60,684 bases of DNA from NCBI GenBank assembly GCA_910586975.1, contig CAJUKX010000010.1:21351-82034 (forward strand), written 5' to 3'. This DNA comes from an uncultured Muribaculaceae bacterium. GTDB taxonomy: Bacteria > Bacteroidota > Bacteroidia > Bacteroidales > Muribaculaceae. The notes below the pieces were generated by a model. It was not told the DNA's origin, searched no databases, and worked only from the letters and a program-made list of their open reading frames with translations. Position numbers and translations under genes: made by a program. Positions 8,639-17,839 of the stretch are shown one piece after another (the stretch's first letter is position 1; each line of letters begins with the position of its first letter).

Positions 8639-9502
8639 ATGGCAAAAGACGTAGATCTTTCATCGAAACAGTGGCTGGACATAGTTTTTGACGGCAAAAA
8701 CAAAGAATTTGGCGCATACGAAATGCGTGCCAATTCTCCTAAACGCCACACCCGTGCAGTAGTTATTGTAATAATAGCTCTGGCCGTAATACTTACTCTT
8801 CTCATCCTTTCTATCACCGGCGTGTTCTCGCGCGCTGAAGAAGAAGGTCCGGATGCAGCTACCGAACAGGAACTCGCTACATTCGCTCCCGATGAAGTGA
8901 TCGAGGAAGAAGAAGAAATTGAAGAGCAGATTAAGTTTGAGGAACCCGAAGAAATCATTCAGCCCGAAGAAGTTGCCAACGAGCAGCGCGTCACTGAACT
9001 TATGATTGTAGAAGACGAAAACTTCGATAAGGATAAGGAAGTGAAGGATAAGAGCGAAGTGATGGAAAACGAAGCTCAAGCAGGTGCCCTTGATATCACC
9101 GAAGGTACTAACGACCTTAACAAACAGATCGTTCGTGACCAGGTTATTCAAGAAGAAGTTAAGCAGCCCGAACCTGAAAAGGTTTATAACATGGCAATGG
9201 TAGAACAGAAGCCTGAATTCCCCGGTGGTGATGCAGCCATGTACAAATGGCTTGGTGACCACATCGTTTATCCCGCAGCTGCTGTGGAAGAAGGCGTTCA
9301 GGGTCGTGTGACCGTATCGTTTGACGTTGCCAAAGACGGTTCTATCGAAAACGTTAAAGTTATTCGTGGTCGTCATCAGGCTCTTGATAAAGAAGCTGTT
9401 CGTCTTGTAAAGGCTATGCCCAAGTGGCAGCCCGGACGTAACAATGGTCAGCCCGTTAAGGTAACTTACACACTCCCCGTTACCTTCAAGCTCCAGAACT
9501 AA
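8639..9502 (+). CDS. tonB: TonB family energy transducer
   Basis: TonB transmits proton-motive energy from ExbBD to outer-membrane receptors. The 287-aa protein has a cytoplasmic N-tail, one membrane helix (AVVIVIIALAVILTLLILSITGVF in short, residues about 40-62), and an acidic Glu-rich periplasmic spacer in place of the classic Pro-rich one. The C-terminal domain, about residues 195-287, reads EFPGGDAAMYKWLGDHIVYP, then GRVTVSFDVAKDGSIENVKVI, then MPKWQPGRNNGQPVKVTY, which is the Bacteroidota TonB_C signature. It is last in the operon and is followed by a strong terminator. No receptor (SusC-type) gene lies nearby, so it may serve many receptors. Confidence 0.93.
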   Translation: MAKDVDLSSKQWLDIVFDGKNKEFGAYEMRANSPKRHTRAVVIVIIALAVILTLLILSITGVFSRAEEEGPDAATEQELATFAPDEVIEEEEEIEEQIKFEEPEEIIQPEEVANEQRVTELMIVEDENFDKDKEVKDKSEVMENEAQAGALDITEGTNDLNKQIVRDQVIQEEVKQPEPEKVYNMAMVEQKPEFPGGDAAMYKWLGDHIVYPAAAVEEGVQGRVTVSFDVAKDGSIENVKVIRGRHQALDKEAVRLVKAMPKWQPGRNNGQPVKVTYTLPVTFKLQN

Positions 9503-9527
9503 ACCGCTTTTTGAAATTCCATAGTTT

Positions 9528-9561
9528 AAAAGCACCGTCTCGCTTTCGAGCCGGTGCTTTT
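9528..9561 (+). terminator. Terminator after tonB
   Basis: AAAAGCACCG (9528-9537) pairs with CGGTGCTTTT (9552-9561) around a 14-nt loop, and a T run follows. Confidence 0.88.
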
Positions 9562-9625
9562 ATAATTTTGTACCTGAGCTAATATTATAGTGAACCATAC
9601 TTACGCCAAATCAACGATTTTTATT

Positions 9626-9633
9626 ATCTTTGC
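9626..9633 (+). promoter_or_regulatory. -7 element upstream of the SGNH hydrolase
   Basis: TATCTTTG matches TAnnTTTG 53 nt before the ATG at 9687. No good TTTG is present at the expected distance upstream. Confidence 0.45.
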
Positions 9634-9686
9634 GTGAAGATGAGATAGTATTCTTATTATACCTTTTATATAAACCCTAATCTGTA

Positions 9687-10367
9687 ATGAAAAAATTCTT
9701 ATTAATTGTCCTTGCGCTTTTCCTTGGACTTAATGCCGTCGCAGGCGATGGCGGCAAGCAGATAATTTCCATACTCGGCGATTCGTATTCCACATTCGAG
9801 GGATATATTCCCGAGGGAAACGCGCCTTGGTATGGCCCGTCAAACACCAAGCAGAACGATGTGAAGGACGTACGCCAGACATGGTGGTGGCAGCTGATAA
9901 CCGAAGGCGGATACGTGCTTGGCAAGAATGACAGCTACAGCGGAGCCACTGTCTCTTACACCGGTTATCGCGGTGAGGATTACAGCGACCGCAGTTTCAT
10001 AACACGTCTGCCCGGTCTGGGTCCGTGCGACATCCTGCTTATATTCGGCGGCACAAACGACAGCTGGTGCGGTGCTCCACTCGGCGAATTCGTCTACAGC
10101 AAGCTCACCCGCGGACATCTCTATGAATTCCGTCCCGCGCTGGGCAAACTGCTCACAGAAGCTCAGAACCGCTATCCGGGAACCAGAATTGTGTTTATCA
10201 TAAACTCTGAGCTCAAGGAATCTATCACATCTTCTATCGTTACCGAATGTGAGAAATTCGGTATTGAGTACATTCAGCTCAAGGATGTGGAAAAGCAGTC
10301 GGGTCACCCCTCGGTTAAAGGAATGACCGCCATAAAAAATCAAGTACTCAAATTCTTGAAAAAATAA
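9687..10367 (+). CDS. SGNH/GDSL-family hydrolase, secreted
   Basis: The 226-aa protein has an N-terminal signal peptide (MKKFLLIVLALFLGLNAVAG). The SGNH blocks follow: block I ILGDSYSTFEG (nucleophile Ser), the Gly of block II, block III FGGTNDSW (Asn), and the C-terminal His in SGHPSVKGM. The usual Asp three residues before the His is Gln here (KQSGHP), so it may work with a Ser-His dyad or with an Asp elsewhere. Such proteins act on esters such as acetylated glycans in the periplasm or outside the cell; the substrate is unknown. Its stop abuts the stop of rodA on the other strand with no spacer. Confidence 0.85.
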   Translation: MKKFLLIVLALFLGLNAVAGDGGKQIISILGDSYSTFEGYIPEGNAPWYGPSNTKQNDVKDVRQTWWWQLITEGGYVLGKNDSYSGATVSYTGYRGEDYSDRSFITRLPGLGPCDILLIFGGTNDSWCGAPLGEFVYSKLTRGHLYEFRPALGKLLTEAQNRYPGTRIVFIINSELKESITSSIVTECEKFGIEYIQLKDVEKQSGHPSVKGMTAIKNQVLKFLKK

Positions 10368-11834
10368 TCAGGCGTAAGCCTTGCGTGCAGCGTCGATGCG
10401 CAGCAGGATGAACAGCAATATAGTGAATCCCCACAGCGACGATCCTCCATAGCTGAAGAACGGCAGCGGAATACCTATCACAGGACACAAGCCTATGACC
10501 ATGCCTATATTGATGCAGAAGTGGAATATGAAATAAGACGCCACGCAGTAAGCATACACTCTACCGAAAGGTCGTGGCTGTCGCTCGGCGATGGCTATGA
10601 CCTTTATTATTAATGCAAGGTAAAGACCTATCACCACAATAGCGCCAAGGAAGCCTTCCTCCTCGCCTATGGTGCAGAAAATGAAGTCGGTATGCTGCTC
10701 GGGTACATATTTGAGCTTGGTCTGTGTGCCATTGAGGAACCCCTTTCCGGTGAGTCCGCCCGAGCCGATGGCTATTTTTGACTGATTCACGTTATATCCG
10801 GCTCCGCGCAGGTCTTCCTCTATACCGAGCACAACAAGGATGCGCAATTGCTGGTGAGGTTGCAGTTTTTGAAATGCAAAGTTCACCGAGAACATGAATC
10901 CTATGGATAACAGAGCCGTTGCTACAGGTATGAACAAAGCCTTGCGGTGGCGTTTGAGTGCTTCGATGCACAGATATACGCAGCCAACACATACGCTGCC
11001 TATCATCCAACCCATACCGGGTAATGCTATGCCACACGGGCCGGCAAGTAACCAGCCAAGTATCAGTGTGCCGCCAAACCAGAACAGCAGGTTGCGCGGT
11101 GTCTCAAGGGTGCGATAGTATATGAATGTCATGCCAATCATTATCAGCATCACCATCACCATTATAGCAAACTCGCCTGATGGAATGCCGAGAAACATGA
11201 TATCGGTGAACTTCACGGCCACTACAAATATCACCACTGCAAACAGGGCGGCAAACAATATGAGTCCGCTCATGCCCTCGCGGTAGAGCACAAAAAACAG
11301 CGCGAGGTAGGCCAGAGCCGAGCCGGTTTCGTTCTGAAGCAGGATAAAGACTATAGGCAGGATTATGATAGCCAGAGCTTTCACATAGTTTATCGCCTTG
11401 GCATTAAGCGTGAAATTATACCCGCTGAACAGCTTAGCCAAGGCCAGCGCCGTGGCAAATTTGGCAAATTCAGCCGGTTGCAGGCTCATTGGACCTACGG
11501 TGAGCCACGACCTCGAGCCCTTGATGTCGTGTGCCAGGAACGGCGTCACTATCAGCAACAGCAGCATGCCTATGTATATAGGGTAGGCGTAAGTGTCGAA
11601 TACGCGCCAGTCAATCAGCAGGATAAAGAAACCCAAGAGCAGTCCCAGGCCAATCCAGCGAATCTGTTTTCCTGAAAATTCGTCAAATGAGAACATAGAA
11701 GCCTCGTCAAAGTCGTATGATGCAGCATAAATGCTCACCACACCGGCAATGACCATAAGCAGATATATGACAACTGTGGTCCAGTCGACATAGCGAAACA
11801 CCGACGGGCTACTTTCGTTTTGATTTGGGAGCAT
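10368..11834 (-). CDS. rodA: RodA, SEDS-family peptidoglycan glycosyltransferase
   Basis: RodA polymerises glycan strands for lateral wall growth together with PBP2. The protein is a polytopic membrane protein of 488 aa with about ten helices, longer than E. coli RodA (370 aa) as is usual in Bacteroidota. SEDS signatures include SRSWLTVGPMSLQPAEFAK (about residues 110-128), GSGGLTGKGFLNGTQTKLKYVPEQHTDFIF in the C-terminal third (in parts), and PFFSYGGSS near the end. The start lies inside the last codons of mrdA (26-nt overlap), indicating coupling with its partner transpeptidase. It is last in the purH-mre operon. Confidence 0.95.
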   Translation of the reverse strand: MLPNQNESSPSVFRYVDWTTVVIYLLMVIAGVVSIYAASYDFDEASMFSFDEFSGKQIRWIGLGLLLGFFILLIDWRVFDTYAYPIYIGMLLLLIVTPFLAHDIKGSRSWLTVGPMSLQPAEFAKFATALALAKLFSGYNFTLNAKAINYVKALAIIILPIVFILLQNETGSALAYLALFFVLYREGMSGLILFAALFAVVIFVVAVKFTDIMFLGIPSGEFAIMVMVMLIMIGMTFIYYRTLETPRNLLFWFGGTLILGWLLAGPCGIALPGMGWMIGSVCVGCVYLCIEALKRHRKALFIPVATALLSIGFMFSVNFAFQKLQPHQQLRILVVLGIEEDLRGAGYNVNQSKIAIGSGGLTGKGFLNGTQTKLKYVPEQHTDFIFCTIGEEEGFLGAIVVIGLYLALIIKVIAIAERQPRPFGRVYAYCVASYFIFHFCINIGMVIGLCPVIGIPLPFFSYGGSSLWGFTILLFILLRIDAARKAYA

Positions 11835-13671
11835 AGAATACAGAGGTGTTAAGCATTTGATCTTCCATATATTTGCGTGCGGGCGAGATGGAGTCGGTAA
11901 GATATTTTTCCATTACCAATGATCCGATAGGCACACCGAAAACCGCGCCGAAGCCACCGTTCTCCACATACACCGCCACAGCAATCTTTGGGTCATCGTA
12001 TGGTGCGAAGCCCATGAATGCCGAGTGGTCCTTACCATGAGGGTTCTGTGCAGTACCGGTTTTGCCTGCCACATCAATGCCCGGAATGGCGGCGCGTCGG
12101 CATGTACCGCCGGTTACGGCCATCCTCATGCCCTCGGCTATGTCGGCGTACCAGTGCGAGTCGATGGTTGGAAATCTCTTCTCGGTATATTCGGCCGGTA
12201 TTACAGTATCGGCAATCTCCTTAACGGCATGAGGTGTTATAAACCATCCGCGGTTGGCGATTGTGGCCGACAGGTTGGCTATCTGAAGCGGAGTCGCCAA
12301 AATTTCACCCTGACCTATGGCTACAGATATCACAGTGTTGGCGCTCCAATGCCCTTCGCCGTAGAATTTGCTGTAAAACTTAGCGTTAGGCAAAAATCCG
12401 CGGCTTTCGTGCGGCAAGTCTACCCCAAGGGCATATCCGTAGCCCATAGACACAAGGTGGTTTTTCCAAACCTCAAAAGCCTTGGCCGACGAACCGTACT
12501 TGGAGCGGCGGTCAATCATATTTTTGAAACCCCAGCAGAAGTATGCGTTGCACGAAGTCTGCAATGCGGGTTTCAGAGGCAGGGGCGAGCCATGGGCATG
12601 GCAACCCACACGCAGGCCGCCGTTGATGTAGCCGTGATAGCATGGATATGTGGTTGAGGTGTTGATGATACCTTCCTGCAGGAAAATCAAACCTTGCGTG
12701 GGCTTGAAAGTAGAGCCGGGAGGGTAGGCACCGCCGAGGGCGCGGTCAAACAGGGGCAGCGACTCATCGTTGGTGAGCATCTTGTAGTTCTGTCCGCGCG
12801 GACGGCCGACAAGCAGACGCGGATCGTAGCTCGGCGCTGTCACCAGGCATAGAATCTCGCCCGTCTTAGGCTCGATAGCCACCACAGCCCCACGCTTGCC
12901 AACCATCAGTGATTCTGCATATTGCTGCAGTTTTACGTCAAGGCTCAGCTTGATATCGCGACCCGATATGGCTTCCACGTCGTGGCGGCCGCCTTCATAT
13001 CGGCCTTGAATGCGTCCTCGAGCATCGCGAATAAGTATTTCCGTGCCCTTGACACCTCTGAGGTATGGTTCGTATGAGCTTTCCACGCCCAGGTCGCCTG
13101 TATAGTCGCCGGGAGCGTAATACTCATCTTTCTCGATGTCGCGCTGATTTACCTCGCGCAGGTTGCCCAGCACATTGGCCGCAGTGGCATAGTTGTACTG
13201 GCGCAATATGCGTTTCTGTATGAAAAATCCCGGGAAGCGGTAAAGCTTTTCCTGCAATCGCCCGTAGTCTTGCGACGACAGCTGGGTAATGAGTCGCTGA
13301 GGAGTATATGACGAGTAACCCGGATTGATACGCTTGTCGCGCATGTCGGCAAAGCGCTTGTTGAGCTGCTCGGGAGTTATGTGTATAGTCTCACAGAAGT
13401 CGAGGGTATCAAATGGCTGTACGTCGCGCGGGATGAGCATAACGTCGTATGCCGGCTGGTTATACACCACCAGCTCGCCGTTGCGGTCGTACATGAGACC
13501 ACGCGAGGGGTAAACTGTCTTTTTCAGAAAAGCGTTTGAATCGGCCGATTTCTTATATCGTTCGTCGTTTAGCTGAAGGTCAAAAAGTCTGATGCCGTAG
13601 ATCAGAGCTATAACAACGAGAAATCCGGCGATTACGTATTTTCTTTTTTCAAGGTTATAATCTTTTCTCAC
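11809..13671 (-). CDS. mrdA: Penicillin-binding protein 2 (peptidoglycan D,D-transpeptidase)
   Basis: PBP2 crosslinks peptidoglycan in the Rod complex. The 620-aa protein has an N-terminal membrane anchor (residues 12-30), a PBP dimerisation domain, and a transpeptidase domain carrying S320-T-F-K323, S373-C-N375 and K537-T-G. GAVVAIEPKTGEILCLVTAPSYDP precedes the catalytic domain as in class B PBPs. It overlaps mreD upstream by 17 nt and rodA downstream by 26 nt, the standard PBP2-RodA pairing. It is the likely target of mecillinam-type beta-lactams by homology. Confidence 0.96.
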   Translation of the reverse strand: MRKDYNLEKRKYVIAGFLVVIALIYGIRLFDLQLNDERYKKSADSNAFLKKTVYPSRGLMYDRNGELVVYNQPAYDVMLIPRDVQPFDTLDFCETIHITPEQLNKRFADMRDKRINPGYSSYTPQRLITQLSSQDYGRLQEKLYRFPGFFIQKRILRQYNYATAANVLGNLREVNQRDIEKDEYYAPGDYTGDLGVESSYEPYLRGVKGTEILIRDARGRIQGRYEGGRHDVEAISGRDIKLSLDVKLQQYAESLMVGKRGAVVAIEPKTGEILCLVTAPSYDPRLLVGRPRGQNYKMLTNDESLPLFDRALGGAYPPGSTFKPTQGLIFLQEGIINTSTTYPCYHGYINGGLRVGCHAHGSPLPLKPALQTSCNAYFCWGFKNMIDRRSKYGSSAKAFEVWKNHLVSMGYGYALGVDLPHESRGFLPNAKFYSKFYGEGHWSANTVISVAIGQGEILATPLQIANLSATIANRGWFITPHAVKEIADTVIPAEYTEKRFPTIDSHWYADIAEGMRMAVTGGTCRRAAIPGIDVAGKTGTAQNPHGKDHSAFMGFAPYDDPKIAVAVYVENGGFGAVFGVPIGSLVMEKYLTDSISPARKYMEDQMLNTSVFYAPKSKRK

Positions 13672-14176
13672 GTCCGGGACTTGTCAGGCAGGCAATTGCA
13701 TAAATAATAACGAAGGTAAACACGCTGCTGCACGCAACCCGCAACAGGAACAGTTCAAGGTTGAAAATCTGAAAAGCCTCTATCGCAAAGACCATCGCGC
13801 AGTAAATGGCAGTCATCGTACCGGCGTATTTGAGGAATGCCGCAGTGCCCATGGTACGTGGCAGCGGGCGTTGGTCGGCAAGGTCGATATCGCTCGACAC
13901 ATAAAGGTGGAATACCGGTTTTCTTACAAATGTAAGTATGGTGGACGCAAGAGCGTTGACACCCGGTGTGTCAGACAATATATCTATGGCCAGGCCGGTG
14001 AGAAATCCGATGGTCAGGGAAAGTGAATCGTTAAGCGTGATGGGGAGAGTGATTATCAGGTATATGAATACCAGAGGTACCGCTACATTGAACAAGACGA
14101 GGTTGTTGAAGAACACCGCCTGTGCAGGAATCAGTATCAGGAAAAGTATGATAAGGGTGATAGCCGTCTTGCTCAT
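13655..14176 (-). CDS. mreD: Rod shape-determining protein MreD
   Basis: The 173-aa protein is almost wholly hydrophobic, with five or six predicted helices (TLIILFLILIPAQAVFFNNL at the N-terminus). It carries the mid-protein SDTPGVNALASTI segment, which resembles the MreD D-x-xPGxNA signature. MreD bridges the MreB filament and periplasmic MreC in the Rod complex. Sequence conservation in this family is weak, so the call rests equally on topology and on position between mreC (4-nt overlap) and mrdA (17-nt overlap). Confidence 0.88.
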   Translation of the reverse strand: MSKTAITLIILFLILIPAQAVFFNNLVLFNVAVPLVFIYLIITLPITLNDSLSLTIGFLTGLAIDILSDTPGVNALASTILTFVRKPVFHLYVSSDIDLADQRPLPRTMGTAAFLKYAGTMTAIYCAMVFAIEAFQIFNLELFLLRVACSSVFTFVIIYAIACLTSPGREKRL

Positions 14177-15036
14177 TTTGATGCCGGGTCGGAGTTTACT
14201 ACATTATTGGTTTCTACAGAAACGAGTTCATCGCGGAAGTTGTTCACTACAATCTGCACGTTGCTCAGTCGCGAGAAGTCGGCGAAGAGTTTCACGCGCA
14301 GGGTGAAGAAGTTTTCCTTATGTTCGCGGTTGTCGGGCATAATCACCCCTACGGGCAGGCCCGGAGGGAATACCGCCGAGAAACCGGAAGTTACTACAGT
14401 GTCGCCGGCCTCAAACACGGTGTGGCGCGGGAGCTCTTCGAGTAAAGCCTCCGATGGGTCTATGCCGTCCCACACGAGCGAGCCGAAGTTTTCGCTGTTC
14501 TTGATTTTGCAGGAAAGTCTGAAGTTTGGATTCAAGAGCGAAATAACGCGCGAGAAGTGCGGCCCCACGGCGCTCACAGTGCCTACCACGCCCGAGTGGT
14601 CAATGACTCCCATCTCGGGTTTTACACCGTCGATTGCACCCTTGTCCAGAGTCACATAGTTCTGGGCGTGGTGAATGGAGTTGTTGATTACGTTGGCCAC
14701 GATGAAGTCGAAGTGAGCCACAGAGTCGGGTGTAGGCATGGTGTCGGTGAATCCGGCCAGCTTCATGCGGTTGATTTCCTCGCGCAGATTCAGCACCTCG
14801 GCTTCAAGCACGGCATTGCGGTGGTTGAGGTCGGCATTTACCTCGCGCAGCGAAAAGAACGACACAACATTGTGCCCCACCTTGTATATAGCTCCCGAAA
14901 GAGTAGATGCAGAGGTGAGGAACAAGTGGTGACGGTAGGGATCGCTCTGGAAGAGCATGATGCAACTCAGTGCCACATAAAACAGCAGCACTACCCACTT
15001 GCAGTAGCGTCGGAAAAACTCGAAAAACTCTTTCAT
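14173..15036 (-). CDS. mreC: Rod shape-determining protein MreC
   Basis: MreC is a bitopic inner-membrane protein that activates PBP2 in the Rod complex. The 287-aa product has a single N-terminal helix (WVVLLFYVALSCIMLF, residues about 14-29). A coiled coil at about residues 60-95 (REVNADLNHRNAVLEAEVLNLREEINRMK) follows, then the beta-domain pair with the conserved NYVTLDKGAIDGVKPEMGVI and SAVFPPGLPVGVI motifs. It lies 28 nt downstream of mreB and overlaps mreD by 4 nt. Confidence 0.94.
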   Translation of the reverse strand: MKEFFEFFRRYCKWVVLLFYVALSCIMLFQSDPYRHHLFLTSASTLSGAIYKVGHNVVSFFSLREVNADLNHRNAVLEAEVLNLREEINRMKLAGFTDTMPTPDSVAHFDFIVANVINNSIHHAQNYVTLDKGAIDGVKPEMGVIDHSGVVGTVSAVGPHFSRVISLLNPNFRLSCKIKNSENFGSLVWDGIDPSEALLEELPRHTVFEAGDTVVTSGFSAVFPPGLPVGVIMPDNREHKENFFTLRVKLFADFSRLSNVQIVVNNFRDELVSVETNNVVNSDPASK

Positions 15037-15064
15037 CCGTTTTCAGTCCGGCCTGTGTATGGAC

Positions 15065-16084
15065 TTATCGAATAAGGAAAGAGAACTTGTCGATGTTCTT
15101 GAGCGCTACGCCGGTACCTTTAGCTACAGAGAGCAGGGGGTCTTCGGCGATGTGGAACTGGATGCCGATCTTGTCGGTGAAACGCTTGTCGAGACCACGC
15201 AGCAGCGCACCGCCGCCGGCCAGATAGATACCGTTGCGCACCAGGTCGGCATAGAGCTCGGGAGGTGTCTGTTCAAGAGCGCTCAGCACGGCAGCTTCGA
15301 TCTTGGAGATGGTCTTTTCGATGCAGTGGCTGATTTCCTGATAGCTTACGGGCACTTCCATAGGCAGGGCTGTCATCATGTTGGGGCCATGCACGATGTA
15401 GTCATCCGGCGGAGTTTCAAGTTCGGTAAGGGCCGAGCCTACGTGAATCTTGATTTGTTCGGCAGTGCGTACACCTACTTTAACGTTGTGAGCGCGGCGC
15501 ATGTGGCTTTGGATGTCTTCGGTGAGGTCGTCGCCGGCAACCTGTATGCTCTTGTTCGATACGATACCGCCGAGCGAGATTACGGCGATTTCTGTTGTAC
15601 CGCCACCTATGTCAACGATCATGTTGCCTTCGGGGGCTTCTACATCGAGGCCTATACCCAGGGCAGCAGCCATGGGCTCGTAAATCATGTATGAATCGCG
15701 TCCGCCGGCATGCTCCGATGAGTCGCGTACGGCACGGATTTCAACTTCGGTAGAACCTGAAGGAATGCCAACAACCATTCTGAGCGAGGGCGAGAACCAG
15801 TTGCTTTTGCTCGATGCCTTCTTCACCAGGCCGCGAATCATGAGCTCGGCTGCATTGAAGTCGGCGATAACGCCTTTGCGCAGGGGGCGTACGGTGCGTA
15901 TGCCCTGGGGGTTTTTACCCTCCATGAGGTGAGCTTCAGTACCTACGGCAATGAGCTTGTCGGTGCGGTTGTCGAGGGCAACGATAGAGGGTTCGTTGAT
16001 AACGATCTTATCGTTGTGGATTATTATCGTGTTGGCTGTACCAAGGTCAATAGCGATTTCCTTGGTGAGTGAGAACAGTCCCAT
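15065..16084 (-). CDS. mreB: Rod shape-determining protein MreB (bacterial actin)
   Basis: MreB forms membrane-associated filaments that orient lateral wall synthesis. I chose the ATG at 16084, giving MGLFSLTKEIAIDLGTANT and 339 aa, the normal family length; the frame is open 27 codons further upstream but that would run into purH. Actin-family blocks are clear: phosphate 1 IAIDLGTANT, connect/phosphate 2 MIVDIGGGTTEIAVISLGG, and adenosine loop YLAGGGALLRGLDK. The amphipathic start (MGLFSLTKE) fits membrane binding. The gene is 23 nt after purH and is followed by mreC, mreD, mrdA and rodA. Confidence 0.97.
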   Translation of the reverse strand: MGLFSLTKEIAIDLGTANTIIIHNDKIVINEPSIVALDNRTDKLIAVGTEAHLMEGKNPQGIRTVRPLRKGVIADFNAAELMIRGLVKKASSKSNWFSPSLRMVVGIPSGSTEVEIRAVRDSSEHAGGRDSYMIYEPMAAALGIGLDVEAPEGNMIVDIGGGTTEIAVISLGGIVSNKSIQVAGDDLTEDIQSHMRRAHNVKVGVRTAEQIKIHVGSALTELETPPDDYIVHGPNMMTALPMEVPVSYQEISHCIEKTISKIEAAVLSALEQTPPELYADLVRNGIYLAGGGALLRGLDKRFTDKIGIQFHIAEDPLLSVAKGTGVALKNIDKFSFLIR

Positions 16085-16107
16085 TGTTTTTTTTAGAATC
16101 TTATTAA

Positions 16108-17643
16108 TTAGTGACGGAAGTGGCGGAATCCAGTCATTACCATTGTGATACCGTTGGCCTTGCAATAGTCTACCGAGTCGGTATCGCGGATAGATCCGCC
16201 GGGTTGTATTACTGAGTCAATGCCGGCCTGATGAGCGATTTCAACGCAGTCGGCAAAGGGGAAGAATGCGTCAGAAGCCATTGTGGCGCCGTTGAGGTCG
16301 AAACCGAATGAACGGGCCTTTTCGATGGCATGACGCAGAGCGTCTACGCGTGAGGTCTGACCTACGCCCGAAGCCAGGAGCTGACCGTTGCGGGCCAGTA
16401 CGATGGCGTTGCTCTTGGAGTGCTTCACAATCTTGTTGGCAAAGAGCATATCGGCAACTTTCTGATCTGAGAGTTCGCCTGACACCAGCTTGAGGTCGTC
16501 GGCAGTCTCCACCTTGGTGTCGCGTTCCTGCACGAGTACACCGTTGAGTATGGTACGAACGGTATTGGCCGAGCAGGCAGCAGCGGTGTTACGCTTGAGG
16601 ATTATGCGGTTTTTCTTCTGGGTGAGTATAGCCATGGCGTCTTCAGAGAAGCCGGGAGCTATGATTACTTCAAAGAAAATCTTGTTAATCTCAGCGGCAG
16701 CCACTGCATCTACCTCAACATTGGTGATGATGATACCGCCGAAAGCCGAAACGGGGTCGCCGGCAAGAGCATCGGCCCATGCCTGCGACAGAGTGCCGCG
16801 GGTAGCGAGTCCGCAGGCATTGTTGTGCTTGAGGATAGCCACGGTGGGTTCTGCACCGAATTCGTCAATCAGATTAACGGCTGAGTCTATGTCGAGCAGA
16901 TTGTTGTAAGAGATTTCTTTGCCGTGGAGCTGGCTGAACATAGCATCGAAGTTGCCGAAGAAGTGCGCCTGCTGGTGAGGGTTCTCGCCGTAGCGCAGCG
17001 AGCGTTCGCCATTTACGGCAAGGCGCAGCGCTCCGGCGGGCTGTGCGACTACAGATGCCATGTAGTCGAAGATGGCAGAATCATAACCCGACGATACGGC
17101 AAAAGCCTCGCGAGCCAGAATGGTGCGTTCTTCGAGTGTGGTGGCGGCGCCATGCTGTTCAAGGAAACCGCGGAGCATGGAGTACTGACCCTTGGAAGCC
17201 ACGATGGCTACGTCGGAGAAGTTCTTGGCAGCTGCGCGGATGAGAGAGATGCCGCCGATATCTATTTTTTCAATAATATCCTCGTGGGAAGCTCCTGAAG
17301 CTACGGTCTGTTCAAACGGATAGAGATCCACGATTACCAGATCGATTTCAGGAATCTCAAGTTCGGCCATAGTGTCAACATCGCCTTGGTTGTCGCGACG
17401 TCCGAGGATGCCGCCGAAAACTTTGGGATGCAGGGTTTTTACACGGCCACCGAGAATCGAAGGATAACCGGTGAGGTCTTCAACGGCGTCGCACTCATAT
17501 CCGAGTTGTTCGATAAACGAGCGTGTGCCGCCGGTGGAAAGGAACTTAACGCCATCCTTTGCAAGGAGAGCGAGAATTTCTGAAAGACCATCTTTGTGGA
17601 AGACTGAAATCAGAGCAGTTTTAATTGCTTTTGTTTGAGCCAT
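16108..17643 (-). CDS. purH: Bifunctional AICAR transformylase / IMP cyclohydrolase
   Basis: PurH performs the last two steps of de novo IMP synthesis. The 511-aa protein begins with the MGS-like cyclohydrolase domain (ALISVFHKDG, FLSTGGTRSF, HPKVFGGILGRR). The AICAR transformylase domain follows, with RYGENPHQQAHFFG, KHNNACGLA, and SDAFFPFADCVEIAHQAGIDSV in parts; it ends with the hallmark MTGFRHFRH. It heads the operon with mreBCD, mrdA and rodA, a linkage I associate with Bacteroidales. This may tie nucleotide supply to wall growth by co-expression, which is inference. Confidence 0.97.
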   Translation of the reverse strand: MAQTKAIKTALISVFHKDGLSEILALLAKDGVKFLSTGGTRSFIEQLGYECDAVEDLTGYPSILGGRVKTLHPKVFGGILGRRDNQGDVDTMAELEIPEIDLVIVDLYPFEQTVASGASHEDIIEKIDIGGISLIRAAAKNFSDVAIVASKGQYSMLRGFLEQHGAATTLEERTILAREAFAVSSGYDSAIFDYMASVVAQPAGALRLAVNGERSLRYGENPHQQAHFFGNFDAMFSQLHGKEISYNNLLDIDSAVNLIDEFGAEPTVAILKHNNACGLATRGTLSQAWADALAGDPVSAFGGIIITNVEVDAVAAAEINKIFFEVIIAPGFSEDAMAILTQKKNRIILKRNTAAACSANTVRTILNGVLVQERDTKVETADDLKLVSGELSDQKVADMLFANKIVKHSKSNAIVLARNGQLLASGVGQTSRVDALRHAIEKARSFGFDLNGATMASDAFFPFADCVEIAHQAGIDSVIQPGGSIRDTDSVDYCKANGITMVMTGFRHFRH

Positions 17644-17720
17644 AGCTAATTGGAGCGTAATTAAAAATGATGAAACCCGTGTAACAATCGTTTTGGGTCG
17701 AAATTGTATCTATTGATGTG

Positions 17721-17751
17721 CAAAGTTACGAAAATATTGTGGGCTTTCAGA
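17721..17751 (-). promoter_or_regulatory. Promoter of the purH-mre-mrdA-rodA operon
   Basis: On the minus strand: TCTG (17748-17751), 19 nt, TAACTTTG (17721-17728). The start of transcription is predicted near 17714, giving a leader of about 70 nt before the purH ATG at 17643. Confidence 0.75.
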
Positions 17752-17788
17752 AAAAATACTGATATTTTTTCAAATAATTAATAAAAAA

Positions 17789-17819
17789 GAAGGACATCAA
17801 CCCGCGGCAGATGTCCTTC
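17789..17819 (-). terminator. Terminator after the coiled-coil lipoprotein
   Basis: GAAGGACATC (17789-17798) pairs with GATGTCCTTC (17810-17819). On the minus strand it is followed by a run of six T (17783-17788 on the + strand are A). Confidence 0.88.
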
Positions 17820-17839
17820 GTGAAGTATTGTTATCGAAA

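Noticed and set aside
16085..16165. Longer mreB start
   Set aside because: The extra 27 codons run into purH and are not part of MreB homologues, which begin MGLF.
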